This document shows, one piece after another, positions 28,705 through 38,129 of a DNA stretch of 64,000 nucleotides. The notes beneath the pieces were generated by a model that searched no databases, had not been told where the DNA came from, and saw nothing but the letters and a program-made list of their open reading frames with translations. The DNA lies in assembly GCF_004803755.1 (NCBI RefSeq), contig NZ_CP032311.1:2496501-2560500 (forward strand). The letters are read 5' to 3'. Position 1 is the first letter of the stretch, and each line of letters starts with the position of its first letter. The position numbers were made by a program, and so were the translations under genes. This DNA comes from Pseudomonas sp. DG56-2. GTDB taxonomy: Bacteria > Pseudomonadota > Gammaproteobacteria > Pseudomonadales > Pseudomonadaceae.

Positions 28705-30182
28705 CTCGACGTCCGCTTCTCTCCAACCGTCCCCTGCAGTTGCTTCTCGGTGCCCGTGGCTCGCGTCTGCTGGCCTCTGGCTTGTGCCTGGCGATGCTTA
28801 GCGCCTGCACCCTGAGCCCGGACTATCACCGCCCCGAAGCCGCTGCACCGATGGCGTTCAAGCATGCAAAGGGCTGGACCCAGGCCAATCCTTCTGATGC
28901 GCTCGCGCGCGGCGCCTGGTGGGAGCTGTATGGCGACGCCCAGCTCAACGGCCTGGTCGAGCAGCTCAATGCCGCCAACCAGACTGTAGCCCAGTACGAA
29001 GCCCAGTACCGCCAGGCTCAGGCACTGGTGCGCAGCTCGCGCGGCGCGTTGTTTCCAAGCCTCGATCTGAAGGCCGGCAAGACCCGCTCAAGTCAGGGTA
29101 CGGGCAGCTCCAGTTCCAGCTTGAGCAATAACAGCAGTGGCATCCGCGACACCTACAGCACCACTTTGGGCGTCAGTTGGGAAGCGGACTTGTGGGGCAA
29201 ATTGCGTGACGGCCTGGCCGCTAACCAAGCCAGTGCCCAGGCAAGTCTGGCAGACATGGCCGCGATTCGTCTGAGCCTACAGTCGGAGCTGGTGCAGAAC
29301 TACCTGCAACTGCGGGTGATGGATGAACAGAAGCGCCTGCTTGAGGCTACCGTCCAGGCCTATCAGCGCTCGCTGACCATGACCGAGAATCAATACCGCG
29401 CCGGTGTGTCGGGCAAGGATGCAGTGGCCCAGGCACAAACCCAGCTCAAAAGTACTCAGGCCGACCTGATCGATCTGGTCTGGCAGCGTGCCCAGCTGGA
29501 AAATGCCATCGCCGTATTGTTGGGCAAGGCGCCCGCAGACTTTGCCCTGGCAGACAGCAAGGATATTCCGGCGCTACCGCAGGTGCCGGTGGCATTGCCC
29601 TCGCAATTGCTTGAGCGTCGTCCGGACATCGCGTCGGCGGAGCGCAAGGTGATGTCCGCCAATGCCAGTATCGGCGTCGCCAGGGCTGCGTATTTCCCCG
29701 ATCTGACCCTGAGCATGAGCGGTGGCTACAGCAGCAGTAGCTTTAGCGACTGGATTAGCCTGCCTAACCGTTTCTGGTCGGTGGGCCCACAGTTGGCGAT
29801 GACACTGTTCGATGGCGGTCAGCGTTCTGCCGAGGTCGACCGTACCGAAGCGGTCTACGACCAGACCGTGGCCCAGTATCGTCAGTCTGTGCTCGATGGC
29901 TTCAAGGAAGTGGAAAATTACCTGGTACAGCTCGATGTCTATGAAGACGAAGCGATCGTGCGCGGCGAGGCCCTCGATGCCGCGCGCGAGTCGCTGCGAC
30001 TGACGAGCAATCAATACAAGGCCGGGCTGATTGCCTACCTGGACGTGGTCAATGTGCAGACCACGGCGCTGAGCAACGAACGTAGTGTGCTGACGCTGTT
30101 GCAGGGCCGGCTGGTAGCCAGTGTACAGCTCATCGCGGCGCTCGGGGGTGGCTGGGATGCTCAGGCCGCGCTTGCTGAGTGA
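28701..30182 (+). CDS. opmB: Outer-membrane efflux lipoprotein OpmB
   Basis: 493 residues from ATG 28701. A lipobox (LSAC, Cys36) follows a hydrophobic segment, so the mature channel is lipid-anchored. It carries the duplicated OEP repeats (WWELYGDAQLNGLVEQL, QYEAQYRQAQALVR, and later LERRPDIASAERKVMSANASIG) of NodT/TolC-type channels. It closes the muxABC-opmB operon and provides the exit duct of the pump. Confidence 0.92.
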   Translation: MTRRPLLSNRPLQLLLGARGSRLLASGLCLAMLSACTLSPDYHRPEAAAPMAFKHAKGWTQANPSDALARGAWWELYGDAQLNGLVEQLNAANQTVAQYEAQYRQAQALVRSSRGALFPSLDLKAGKTRSSQGTGSSSSSLSNNSSGIRDTYSTTLGVSWEADLWGKLRDGLAANQASAQASLADMAAIRLSLQSELVQNYLQLRVMDEQKRLLEATVQAYQRSLTMTENQYRAGVSGKDAVAQAQTQLKSTQADLIDLVWQRAQLENAIAVLLGKAPADFALADSKDIPALPQVPVALPSQLLERRPDIASAERKVMSANASIGVARAAYFPDLTLSMSGGYSSSSFSDWISLPNRFWSVGPQLAMTLFDGGQRSAEVDRTEAVYDQTVAQYRQSVLDGFKEVENYLVQLDVYEDEAIVRGEALDAARESLRLTSNQYKAGLIAYLDVVNVQTTALSNERSVLTLLQGRLVASVQLIAALGGGWDAQAALAE

Positions 30183-30474
30183 TCATGACATTATTTTCAA
30201 TAAAATCATTGAATTATATGAATTTGTTCAAGTATGTAGTTAAGTGAACGCCTTTCGTTGCATTTTGCCCGACCGCGTCTCAAATGAGTTTAATTAAGCA
30301 ACATAACCTATTGATTTTTAACATGTAAATATAACGAAAGGCTGCGAAATCGACACGACTCAGGTCATTGCAAAATGCCAGCGAAAACTCCGTGCGTTTC
30401 GCTAAAGGTTGAGTACAATCATCGGATTTTTCCGGGCCATTCAGTGCCTGTTCCCAAGGGTTGTGAAAGGCCAA

Positions 30475-32559
30475 ATGCTGATCGGTAGTTACTCTTCTTC
30501 GCTGGTGTTGATTTCGCTTTGCGTTGCCATTCTTGCCTCCTATACAGCACTCGATTTGACCGGACGCATTGCCACTGCCAAGGGGCGAGCGGTGTACTTG
30601 TGGATCGGGGGCGGTGCGTTTGCGATGGGCTTCGGTATCTGGTCCATGCATTTTATCGGCATGCTCGCCTTCAGCCTGCCGGTTGCACTGGGCTACGATC
30701 TGACCCTGACCTTGCTCTCGCTGTTGATCGCCGGACTGTCTTCGGGCTTTGCCCTGTGGCTGGTCAGCCAACCGACCTTACCGTGGTCGCAGCTCGGCCT
30801 GGGAGCCCTGATAATGGGCGCCGGTATCAGCAGCATGCATTACACCGGCATGGCCGCGCTGCTGATGCAGCCTGGCATCGACTACGACCCGGCACTGTTC
30901 GCGCTGTCCTTGTTGATCGCGGTAGGGGCTTCGGCGGCGGCGTTGTGGATTGCCTTTCGGCTGCGTCATCAAACCTTGTACGTCCGCCAGTTCCGTGGCG
31001 CTGCTGCAGTGGTCATGGGGTTGGCCATCGTCGGCATGCATTACACCGGCATGGCTGCGGCAAACTTTGCCGATGGCAGTTTCTGTGGCGCATTGGGCGC
31101 CGGCCTCAGTGGCAATGGTCTGGATTACCTGGTGCTGATCACCACCCTGGCAGTGCTGGCTGTGGCTTTGCTGACCTCTGTGCTCGATGCTCGCCTTGAG
31201 GCGCGAACCGCGGAACTGGCGCGCTCCTTGACTCGGGCCAACCAGGAGCTGACCCAGCTCGCTCTGCACGATACCCTGACCGGCTTGCCCAATCGCACCT
31301 TGCTGGCCGACCGCATCGAGCTGGCAATCAGCAAGGTCAGCGAGCAAGGAGGGTGCTTTGCCCTGATGTTCATTGACCTGGATGGTTTCAAGCCGGTCAA
31401 CGACGCCTTTGGCCACCACACAGGTGACTTGCTACTCAAGGAAGTTGCCTTGCGCCTACGCGGCCATTTGCACAGCCAGGATACCTTGGCACGCATCGGC
31501 GGCGACGAATTCGTCTTGCTCGTGGATCTGCAGGAGCCTGACGACGCCATGGGTGTTGCCTCCAAGCAGGTCAACCTGATCTCCCGTAGCTTCCGTGTTG
31601 CCGAGCAGAATCTGCAGATTTCCGCGAGTATCGGCATCGTTCTCTACCCCGGCAACGGCGTCGATCAGCATGAGTTGCTGCGCAACGCCGATGCGGCGAT
31701 GTATCACGCCAAAAGCGCGGGCAAAAATGGCTACAGCTTCTTTGACGTATCGATGAACAGCAATGCACGTCTGCAACTGCAACTGCTCCAGGATTTGCGC
31801 TTGGCCCTGGAGCACAAGCAGTTCCGCCTGTTCTATCAGCCCAAGTTCGATGCCCAGGCTTGCCAACCGATTGGAGCCGAGGCGCTGCTGCGCTGGGAAC
31901 ACCCGGAGCAGGGCCTGATGCTGCCTGATCGCTTTATCGCGCTGGCAGAGAAGACTGGCCTGATCATTCCGATCGGTGAATGGGTGCTTGATGAAGCCTG
32001 TCGCCAGATGCGCGAGTGGATTGACCAGGGCTACGTAGACTGGCGCATCGCCGTGAACCTCTCGGCGATCCAGTTCTGTCATACCGGCTTGGTCGACAGT
32101 GTCGCCAACGTGCTCGCACGTCACCAATTGCCAGCCAACAGCCTGACCCTGGAAATCACCGAAACCACTGCCATGCACGATGCCGATGCAAGCATGGCGG
32201 TGTTGCAGAAGCTTGCGGACATGGGTGTGGATTTATCCATCGATGACTTTGGTACCGGCTACTCGAGCTTGATGTACCTCAAGCGCTTGCCCGCCAATGA
32301 GTTGAAGATTGATCGCGGCTTTGTCCGTGATCTGGAACAAGATAGCGATGACGCCGCGATCGTCTCGGCAATCGTGGCGTTGGGACAAGCCCTGGGGTTG
32401 AGGATTGTCGCCGAAGGCGTAGAAACCGATCGCCAACAGAACTTCCTTACCCGCCTTGGCTGCGATTCGTTACAGGGTTACCTGCTTGGCCAGCCGCTTC
32501 CTCCCGAGCGTTTCATTGCCGACATCGAACGTGCTGGCCATGCATTGGCTAGCCACTGA
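30475..32559 (+). CDS. MHYT-GGDEF-EAL membrane protein (dual c-di-GMP enzyme)
   Basis: 694 residues from ATG 30475, which gives the usual MHYT-protein opening (MLIGSYSSSLVLISLCVAIL). Seven membrane spans carry the MHFIGM, MHYTGM and MHYTGM motifs, thought to bind copper and sense O2, CO or NO. The diguanylate cyclase motif GGDEF (residues 342-346) and the phosphodiesterase motif EALLRW (469-474) are both intact. The protein could therefore make or break cyclic di-GMP depending on its sensor. The 292-base gap upstream is AT-rich and holds its promoter. Confidence 0.93.
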   Translation: MLIGSYSSSLVLISLCVAILASYTALDLTGRIATAKGRAVYLWIGGGAFAMGFGIWSMHFIGMLAFSLPVALGYDLTLTLLSLLIAGLSSGFALWLVSQPTLPWSQLGLGALIMGAGISSMHYTGMAALLMQPGIDYDPALFALSLLIAVGASAAALWIAFRLRHQTLYVRQFRGAAAVVMGLAIVGMHYTGMAAANFADGSFCGALGAGLSGNGLDYLVLITTLAVLAVALLTSVLDARLEARTAELARSLTRANQELTQLALHDTLTGLPNRTLLADRIELAISKVSEQGGCFALMFIDLDGFKPVNDAFGHHTGDLLLKEVALRLRGHLHSQDTLARIGGDEFVLLVDLQEPDDAMGVASKQVNLISRSFRVAEQNLQISASIGIVLYPGNGVDQHELLRNADAAMYHAKSAGKNGYSFFDVSMNSNARLQLQLLQDLRLALEHKQFRLFYQPKFDAQACQPIGAEALLRWEHPEQGLMLPDRFIALAEKTGLIIPIGEWVLDEACRQMREWIDQGYVDWRIAVNLSAIQFCHTGLVDSVANVLARHQLPANSLTLEITETTAMHDADASMAVLQKLADMGVDLSIDDFGTGYSSLMYLKRLPANELKIDRGFVRDLEQDSDDAAIVSAIVALGQALGLRIVAEGVETDRQQNFLTRLGCDSLQGYLLGQPLPPERFIADIERAGHALASH

Positions 32560-32561
32560 GA

Positions 32562-32822
32562 TCAGCCAGTAGCCCGCAGGTTGCAAGAAGGTTCGAAGGC
32601 GTCCATCTCGGCTTCGACCGCCTCGATGATGCGCTCGACATCGGCGGCCGCCATCAGTGTGGCGCAGGGAATACCGGCAATGGCCAGCAAGGTTTCGCCC
32701 GTAGCCCGGTCAAACAGGCGGGCGACCATGCTGCGCGGTGCATCCATACTGGCTTCGAAGCCCAGTGGATGAAAATACCAGCGCATCACCTGACAGGCGT
32801 TTGGAAACGTCAGTTTGTTCAT
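32562..32822 (-). CDS. DUF1652 family small protein
   Basis: 86 residues from ATG 32822, converging on the GGDEF/EAL gene with only two bases between stops. The pattern FHPLGFEASMDAPRSMVARLFDRATGETLLAIAGIPCATLMAAADVERIIEAVEAEM fits the short DUF1652 family that is common and nearly restricted to Pseudomonas. No function is known. Confidence 0.72.
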   Translation of the reverse strand: MNKLTFPNACQVMRWYFHPLGFEASMDAPRSMVARLFDRATGETLLAIAGIPCATLMAAADVERIIEAVEAEMDAFEPSCNLRATG

Positions 32823-33142
32823 TCCGGCCTCCGTGTAGGGGTGAACAACAGGGTGAGCGGATCGACGTGCGTTTCAGGTCCTGGCGACCTGGCAAGAACC
32901 TAAACATAGCACTGCTGACGCCAGTGTCTGCCCATCGCCATGACCGTTTTGTGGCTTTTATGAAGCACGTCTGAGCCACCCTCAAAATCCTTATGAACAG
33001 CGGCCTTCGCGGCAAACGTTTGCCTTGAATCTTTCACCATTGCGGGCATTACTGTTCTGCTATTTTTACCGACAGTCGGCTGGGATGCTTGCCTGGGGTT
33101 TTCAGACCAATGGCACCCCTAGGTTGAGTCAAGGAGACTGTC
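32823..33142. other. Divergent intergenic region
   Basis: 320 bases between the DUF1652 gene and the aminotransferase gene. It should carry two outward promoters. An AAGGAGACTGTC ribosome site precedes the aminotransferase ATG. I see no gene, repeat or strong palindrome in it. Confidence 0.6.
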
Positions 33143-34399
33143 ATGCGTTATTCAACGCTCACCCATCGCATTGCTGGTGACGGTGCTGCAGCCTGGAATA
33201 TTCACTATCGCGCGGTCGAGCTGCAGGCGCAGGGACGAGAAATTTTCCTGCTGTCGATCGGCGATCCGGATTTCGACACCCCACTGCCGATCGTTCAGGC
33301 CGCCGTAGACAGTTTGCGCGCAGGCAATACTCATTACTCCGATGTGCGCGGCAGCCTTGGGTTGCGCCAAGCCATTGCCCGCTGGCAGATGCGCCACAGT
33401 GGCCAATCGGTCGATCCGCTGGACGTTGTCGTGCTCGCCGGTGCTCAATGTGCGCTGTACGGGGTTGCGCAGTGCCTGTTTGATGCGGGTGACGAGGTGA
33501 TCGTCGCCGAACCCATGTACGTTACCTACGAGGCGGTGTTCGGGGCTTGCGCTGCCAAGATCGTGCCGGTGCCGGTGCGGCCTGAACAAGGATTTCGTGT
33601 CGATCCGGCCGATATAGCCGTGCGGGTGACACCGCGCACCCGTGCCTTGTTATTGAACAGTCCGCATAACCCTTCAGGCGCCAGTTTGCCGCCAAGCACC
33701 TGGGCGCATCTGTCGCGCCTGTGTCGAGAGCACGATCTATGGTTGATCAGCGATGAGGTCTACAGCGAACTGTTGTATGAAGGCGAGCACTTCAGCCCGG
33801 CCAGCCTGCCAGGCATGGCAGAGCGCTGCGTAACCATCAACAGCCTGTCCAAATCCCACGCCATGACCGGCTGGCGGGTGGGCTGGGCCATCGGCCCGCG
33901 GATGCTCTGTGAACATTTGAGCAACCTTGCATTGTGCATGCTCTACGGCCTGCCGGACTTTATCCTCGACGCCGCGCAAGTGGCCCTGGAGCAAGAGTGG
34001 CCGCAAATCGCTCAAATGCGCGATACCTACCGCGAGCGTCGTGATCGGGTTTGTGCATGTCTTGCCAATTGTCCTGGTATTCAGGTGCACAAGCCTGACG
34101 GCGGCATGTTCGTGATGATCGATATTCGTGCAACTGGCGTGTGCGCGCAGGTATTTGCCGAACATCTGCTGCAAGAACATGGCGTTGCCGTGCTTGCCGG
34201 GGATGCCTTCGGGCCGAGTGCGGCAGGGCACGTGCGTATTGGCCTGGTACTGGACAGTGAGCGCCTGGCGCTGGCCTGCCATCGTATCGCGCAGTGCGCG
34301 GCCCAGCTGCTCGAAGCGCAACCTTCAGTTGATCAGCGCCGCTGCCATGTTGATGGTGAAACCCAGAATGGCGGTGTTGAAGACAAACGCCACCAGTGA
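33143..34399 (+). CDS. PLP-dependent aminotransferase, class I
   Basis: 418 residues from ATG 33143. It is a fold-type I enzyme: [46 protein letters not shown], and the PLP lysine in [19 protein letters not shown]. The substrate is not predictable. The last ~25 codons lie opposite the end of the convergent DUF1345 gene and read as low-conservation charged sequence. The natural end of the fold is near LLEAQPS, so the tail looks like read-through extension rather than domain. Confidence 0.88.
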   Translation: MRYSTLTHRIAGDGAAAWNIHYRAVELQAQGREIFLLSIGDPDFDTPLPIVQAAVDSLRAGNTHYSDVRGSLGLRQAIARWQMRHSGQSVDPLDVVVLAGAQCALYGVAQCLFDAGDEVIVAEPMYVTYEAVFGACAAKIVPVPVRPEQGFRVDPADIAVRVTPRTRALLLNSPHNPSGASLPPSTWAHLSRLCREHDLWLISDEVYSELLYEGEHFSPASLPGMAERCVTINSLSKSHAMTGWRVGWAIGPRMLCEHLSNLALCMLYGLPDFILDAAQVALEQEWPQIAQMRDTYRERRDRVCACLANCPGIQVHKPDGGMFVMIDIRATGVCAQVFAEHLLQEHGVAVLAGDAFGPSAAGHVRIGLVLDSERLALACHRIAQCAAQLLEAQPSVDQRRCHVDGETQNGGVEDKRHQ

Positions 34400-34972
34400 A
34401 TGAGCCAGCACCACCCGACGCATTTCGCGACCGGCCACGCCGACATCCGAGGTTTGTACTGCCACACTTAAGGTGAAGGAGAAATAGTGGAAGTCCCAAT
34501 AGTCGGGGCTACGCTCACCGTCGGTAAAGCGCAGCAGGGGCGTGTGTTCGTGGGCGGTGTAGAACAAGTGGGCGTAGTGCAGGCTGAAGATGGCACCGAC
34601 CAGCAGCCATGACCCTGCGACGGTAAAGCCAGTGAAAGCCAGTTGCAGGGCGGTAGGGCCATCGGCAAGTTTGGCTCCGACGGCCAGTTGCAGGATCACC
34701 GCTGCCAGGCTTGCGATGGCAGCGATGCTTACGGTGAACAGCACCAGGCCCGCGTTTTCGTCCTCGATGCCCGCGACTTTGCGTACTTTCTCGGTACTGG
34801 CTCCCAGGGTCAGGCACAGGATCAGCACCAGGTAGAGCCAGACGCCGGCATTCCAGCCGATCAACACGTGCTCGACCCAGCCGTTGGCCGGCACCAGCCA
34901 GCCGCACAGGACGCCGACAAGGGCTGCAATACTCAGGCGGGGGTGGCTGCGGGTGAGTCGATGGAAAGCCAT
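34325..34972 (-). CDS. DUF1345 membrane protein
   Basis: 215 residues with about five membrane spans. The C-terminal family signature is present ([25 protein letters not shown], then [27 protein letters not shown]). Function is unknown. Its last 75 bases overlap the aminotransferase gene tail to tail. Confidence 0.85.
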   Translation of the reverse strand: MAFHRLTRSHPRLSIAALVGVLCGWLVPANGWVEHVLIGWNAGVWLYLVLILCLTLGASTEKVRKVAGIEDENAGLVLFTVSIAAIASLAAVILQLAVGAKLADGPTALQLAFTGFTVAGSWLLVGAIFSLHYAHLFYTAHEHTPLLRFTDGERSPDYWDFHYFSFTLSVAVQTSDVGVAGREMRRVVLAHSLVAFVFNTAILGFTINMAAALIN

Positions 34973-35175
34973 GCTACCTCGGGCTTGAAGGGACTTGGGC
35001 TACTGTAGCGGTAAAAGCCGCTGCCGGTCAGGTGATTAGCGCTGCCATTCTGTCTGGACAACATGGCCATGATATTGCCCTCAATCGATTCCGGCTGCAG
35101 TGATGAGGTACTATCAGCGACTTTGGTGAGCATAATTCGCTTACCAATCAATGGCCTGGTGATGATCTGGGTCAT
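34933..35175 (-). CDS. Possible small protein upstream of the DUF1345 gene
   Basis: An open frame of 80 residues from ATG 35175 that overlaps the DUF1345 start by 40 bases. Codon choice looks coding-like and the segment [21 protein letters not shown] appears protein-like, but the ribosome site is weak and I recognise no family. It may be spurious. Confidence 0.25.
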   Translation of the reverse strand: MTQIITRPLIGKRIMLTKVADSTSSLQPESIEGNIMAMLSRQNGSANHLTGSGFYRYSSPSPFKPEVAWLSIDSPAATPA

Positions 35176-35253
35176 CTGCCACTGCGCTGGCACGCCGCAC
35201 AATGACAGGGTGCGATCATTCTGACCGCAACTTAGCTCTACAGGATTTCTGGT

Positions 35254-36168
35254 TTGTCCGATTCACTGCAAAATCCGTTGCTGCAATACCTCGCTCGCCT
35301 GGCGCCTTCCAGTCAATTGACCATGAAGTACATTCTTCAGGATGCCGCTGATCGTCTGGGCTTTGAGGATTGCGACATCAGCGATGTGCCTTGGTACCAG
35401 CTCGAACCGGGGCATGTCATGGCACTGGTAGCAGCTTTGCGTGCCGATGGCTACGCCCCCAATACCTCATCGTTGTATGTCAATGCGGTGCGTGGGGTGA
35501 TGAACGAAGCCTGGCGCCTGGGACTGATCAGTCAGGACCAGCTGTTGCGCATTCGTACTGTCAAGCCGGCGCAAGGCGTGCGTCTGCCCAGCGGGCGCAA
35601 CCTCAAGCGCAGCCTGATTCGAGAATTGATGGATGCCTGTGCGGCAGACCCACGACCGCAAGGGCTGCGCGATGCGGCGGTAATCGCTTTGCTTTATGGC
35701 ACCGGCATGCGCAAGTCCGAGTCAGTGAACCTGGATTTGAATCAGGTAGATTTCAACGAACGCAGCCTGCAGGTGCTGGGCAAGGGCAACAAACAGCTGA
35801 TCAAATATGCACCAACCTGGGCGTTCGAGAAACTCAATGCCTGGCTGGCCTTTCGTCGTGATCATCTACCTGAAGGCCAGGCTGACGATGACTTCCTGTT
35901 CAATCGCATCCGCCGGGGCAGTCACATCACCCGCGAGCGTATCACCAAGCATGCGATCTACTACATTGCCCGCCAGCGTGGCACCCAGGTCGGGGTGAAG
36001 ATCATGCCGCACGATTTTCGACGCTCCTTCATCACTCGGGTCATCGAAGAACATGACCTGTCGATTGCGCAGAAGCTCGCGCATCACACCAACATCCAGA
36101 CCACCGCCAACTACGACATGCGTGACGACAACGAGCGGCGCCGAGCGGTCGATCGGTACGATTACTGA
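35254..36168 (+). CDS. Tyrosine recombinase (phage-integrase family)
   Basis: 304 residues, read from TTG 35254 with AGGAT upstream. An N-terminal SAM-like core-binding domain (residues ~1-115) precedes the catalytic domain. The family residues are visible: the first Arg in LLYGTGMRKSESVNLDL, a Lys in VLGKGNKQL, the HxxR box in MPHDFRRSFI, then LAHHTNIQTTANYDM with the late His and the nucleophile Tyr. It looks fully functional but there is no recognisable phage, integron or att-flanked element around it. It neighbours an unrecognised 397-residue gene. Confidence 0.88.
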   Translation: MSDSLQNPLLQYLARLAPSSQLTMKYILQDAADRLGFEDCDISDVPWYQLEPGHVMALVAALRADGYAPNTSSLYVNAVRGVMNEAWRLGLISQDQLLRIRTVKPAQGVRLPSGRNLKRSLIRELMDACAADPRPQGLRDAAVIALLYGTGMRKSESVNLDLNQVDFNERSLQVLGKGNKQLIKYAPTWAFEKLNAWLAFRRDHLPEGQADDDFLFNRIRRGSHITRERITKHAIYYIARQRGTQVGVKIMPHDFRRSFITRVIEEHDLSIAQKLAHHTNIQTTANYDMRDDNERRRAVDRYDY

Positions 36169-36260
36169 GCGGTCCCACCCGCTCGGACCCTCCAGTGTCA
36201 CTACAGAGCATTGCGATCCACACGTTTAATGCAGATCAAAAGCAGGCTGGCTTGGTTCTT

Positions 36261-37454
36261 TTACTCGCGGCCGCGCATGAAGAAACCGGCTACGTATTTG
36301 CGGAAGGTGTCGAGGCTTTTGAAGTCGGCGTAGCGTTTGAAGGTTTCTCCTTCAGGCTCCGGGCCTGAAGGGCGGTCGGTCAGCGATATCGATAGTACGC
36401 GGTCCTGGTCGGAGCTCAGGACCAATGCGTCCATCCCTTGGCCACCAATCACCGGACGGCGCATGATCACTCGCACGTTCTTGCTGGCCATCCAATCGAT
36501 CAGCGAGATGATCATCTTCAACGGTTCACGCTCTTCATCGCGATACACCGGGAACAGGTGTGCGCGCGAAAGCACAGGCACGCTGGCGATGTGAATCAAT
36601 TCGTAGAAGTGGCTGCCCGCGCTGGCAGGGGAGTAAATAGCCAGGGCCAGTAGCGGCCCGGGCGTCTTGCTCCCACCCCATAACAAGTGATGCCCTTGAA
36701 AATCGAAGCCGTCTTCGCTGCGTTCGTTGTAGACCTTGCGCGCTTTTATCTGGCTGACGCAGTCGAGGATCAGCCCATAGCGACGATGGTTGCCGAAGAC
36801 CTTGGAGTCTCGCAGGCGCGCCTTGAGCATCATCATGTGTTTCATGTCCAGGCGCGTTTCCAGGTAGTTACTGGCCGGTACGCGCTCGATCAGCGGGTAG
36901 CGGCTGGCAACGCTGCGCAATTCGGCGAATTGTCCGGTGAGGTCCTTTTTCAGGTGGGTGGCGTAGACATTCAAGCCACCAGCCTCGATCAGCGTCAGTA
37001 GCAATGACAGCAATCGATGCTGCTCGCGTTTGTCGTTGCTCTCGCTACTTTCGCCCGTACCGCCGGAGGTCGCACGGCGAAAATCGCCGATCAGGCGCAG
37101 CGCTGTATCAGGCGGCAACCAGGTCGCCGGAAACACGTCAGGGTCCTGCTCGCGGCTAGCGTCACGCTCATCCTTGATGAATGCACAGTCGAGGGCATGT
37201 TCGGCAGTGCCGGGGTTGTTCTTGAGAAACAATGTGCCGGTATTGCCGTTGAGGTTGACGTTGAGAATCGGCATTGAACGCGCCTGGCAGTCACATGCCA
37301 GCCAGTGGCCTGCAGCGCGAATCTTGAGCAGCAATTGGTTGGCCTGAAGCAGGCGCGGACCGCTCAGGTTGCCCTCAGCGAAATCGCTCAGCAGTTCATC
37401 TTCGCCAGGGGTAAGAGTGCGCACCAGCGCAGCGCTTTTTTCGATGATTCGCAT
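36261..37454 (-). CDS. Unrecognised 397-residue protein with N-terminal cysteine pattern
   Basis: A long soluble protein from ATG 37454 converging on the recombinase gene. The N-terminal third has CDCQ, then an 'LFLKNNPGTAEHALDCAF' segment, a C-x-C...H...C arrangement that recalls the N-terminus of DUF1173 proteins of integrative conjugative elements; I cannot verify that link. The middle and end are mixed alpha/beta (YGLILDCVSQIKARKVYN, HHLLWGGSKTPGPLLALAIYSP, HLFPVYRDEEREPLKMIISLIDWMASKNVRVIMRRP). That end suggests a nuclease- or helicase-accessory-like fold, but no catalytic motif is clear. No function is assigned. Confidence 0.75.
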   Translation of the reverse strand: MRIIEKSAALVRTLTPGEDELLSDFAEGNLSGPRLLQANQLLLKIRAAGHWLACDCQARSMPILNVNLNGNTGTLFLKNNPGTAEHALDCAFIKDERDASREQDPDVFPATWLPPDTALRLIGDFRRATSGGTGESSESNDKREQHRLLSLLLTLIEAGGLNVYATHLKKDLTGQFAELRSVASRYPLIERVPASNYLETRLDMKHMMMLKARLRDSKVFGNHRRYGLILDCVSQIKARKVYNERSEDGFDFQGHHLLWGGSKTPGPLLALAIYSPASAGSHFYELIHIASVPVLSRAHLFPVYRDEEREPLKMIISLIDWMASKNVRVIMRRPVIGGQGMDALVLSSDQDRVLSISLTDRPSGPEPEGETFKRYADFKSLDTFRKYVAGFFMRGRE

Positions 37455-37491
37455 AACATTCCTTGGTCAGCGGCGACAAGTTACAAGCTAT

Positions 37492-37532
37492 AAGCTGCAA
37501 GTAAAAGCGCGGCGCGCTTTTGCTTGCAGCTT
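37492..37532. repeat. Long hairpin repeat (REP-like)
   Basis: AAGCTGCAAGTAAAAGCGCG (37492-37511) pairs with 37513-37532 across a single base with only one G/T-type mismatch. An AAGCTATAAGCTGCAAG run just before it repeats part of the arm. This style of element recurs in Pseudomonas genomes; it separates the VOC gene stop from the 397-residue gene start. Confidence 0.75.
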
Positions 37533-37557
37533 GATGTTGCTCACTTGCAACGACTGA

Positions 37558-38022
37558 CTATGCCCCGAACAGCTTGGCGGCGCGGGCACGGATCTCCTCC
37601 ACCGAGACATCCTCGACGTGGGAGGATACGAACCAGAGATTGCCAAACGGGTCTTTCAAGGTGCCGCTGCGGTCACCGTAAAACTGGTTTTCCACGGCTC
37701 TGACTTGTGTGGCACCGACGTTGATGGCTTGAGCAAAACGGGCATCGACATCCTCGACGTACAGGTGCAGGCCAATCGCTGCGCCATTGAGCGATTGACT
37801 GCTGGTCAAGCCACCTTCCATGTCGCAAGGGTCGGCCAGCATCAGCGATGAATCGCCGATCTTGAGTTCCGCATGACCGATGCGGCCATCCGGGCCTTCC
37901 AGGCGAAACATTTCGACCGCACCGAATGCAGCCTTGTAGAACTCGATGGCCTTGCCGGCATCCTTGATGCCCAGGTAAGGGGTGATGCTGTGTTGTCCTT
38001 CGGGGATTGGTTTGACGGCCAT
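37558..38022 (-). CDS. VOC family (PhnB/glyoxalase-like) protein
   Basis: 154 residues from ATG 38022, which has a strong AAGGAGGA ribosome site. The glyoxalase/bleomycin-resistance fold is seen in ITPYLGIKDAGKAIEFYKAAFGA, MFRLEGPDGRIGHAELKIGDSSLMLADP and the second module LYVEDVDARFAQA...FYGDRSGTLKDPFGNLW. The set resembles the PhnB-like group of unknown substrate. A palindromic LexA-like box lies 40-60 bases upstream, so DNA-damage control is possible. Confidence 0.88.
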   Translation of the reverse strand: MAVKPIPEGQHSITPYLGIKDAGKAIEFYKAAFGAVEMFRLEGPDGRIGHAELKIGDSSLMLADPCDMEGGLTSSQSLNGAAIGLHLYVEDVDARFAQAINVGATQVRAVENQFYGDRSGTLKDPFGNLWFVSSHVEDVSVEEIRARAAKLFGA

Positions 38023-38060
38023 TGTGTAGATCCTCCTTAGCGCGCCACAGGATGGATGCG

Positions 38061-38086
38061 CGAAACTGTATATTTGTACAGTTTCG
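38061..38086. promoter_or_regulatory. LexA-like palindrome before the VOC gene
   Basis: CGAAACTGTA (38061-38070) and TACAGTTTCG (38077-38086) are exact inverted repeats with a 6-base spacer. The core CTGTATATTTGTACAG (38066-38081) keeps the CTG-N10-CAG layout and AT-rich centre of the gamma-proteobacterial SOS box. It lies 44-59 bases before the VOC start. A TetR-type operator is the alternative reading. Confidence 0.65.
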
Positions 38087-38129
38087 TGCATTCGGCAAAT
38101 CGAAACCTGCTGCGCTGGACGGACGGCTA

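Noticed and set aside
30250..30378. GCCTTTCGTTGCATTTTGC with inverted copies of its two halves at 30333 and 30370
   Set aside because: The halves occur in the wrong order to form one hairpin; probably chance in an AT-rich gap.
30183..30474. AT-rich gap after opmB examined for an RNA gene or terminator
   Set aside because: No convincing stem plus T-run was found, and no conserved RNA motif I recognise.
36261..37454. Calling the 397-residue protein a conjugative-element DUF1173 protein
   Set aside because: Only the cysteine pattern is similar; no other conjugation gene is nearby, so it stays unassigned.
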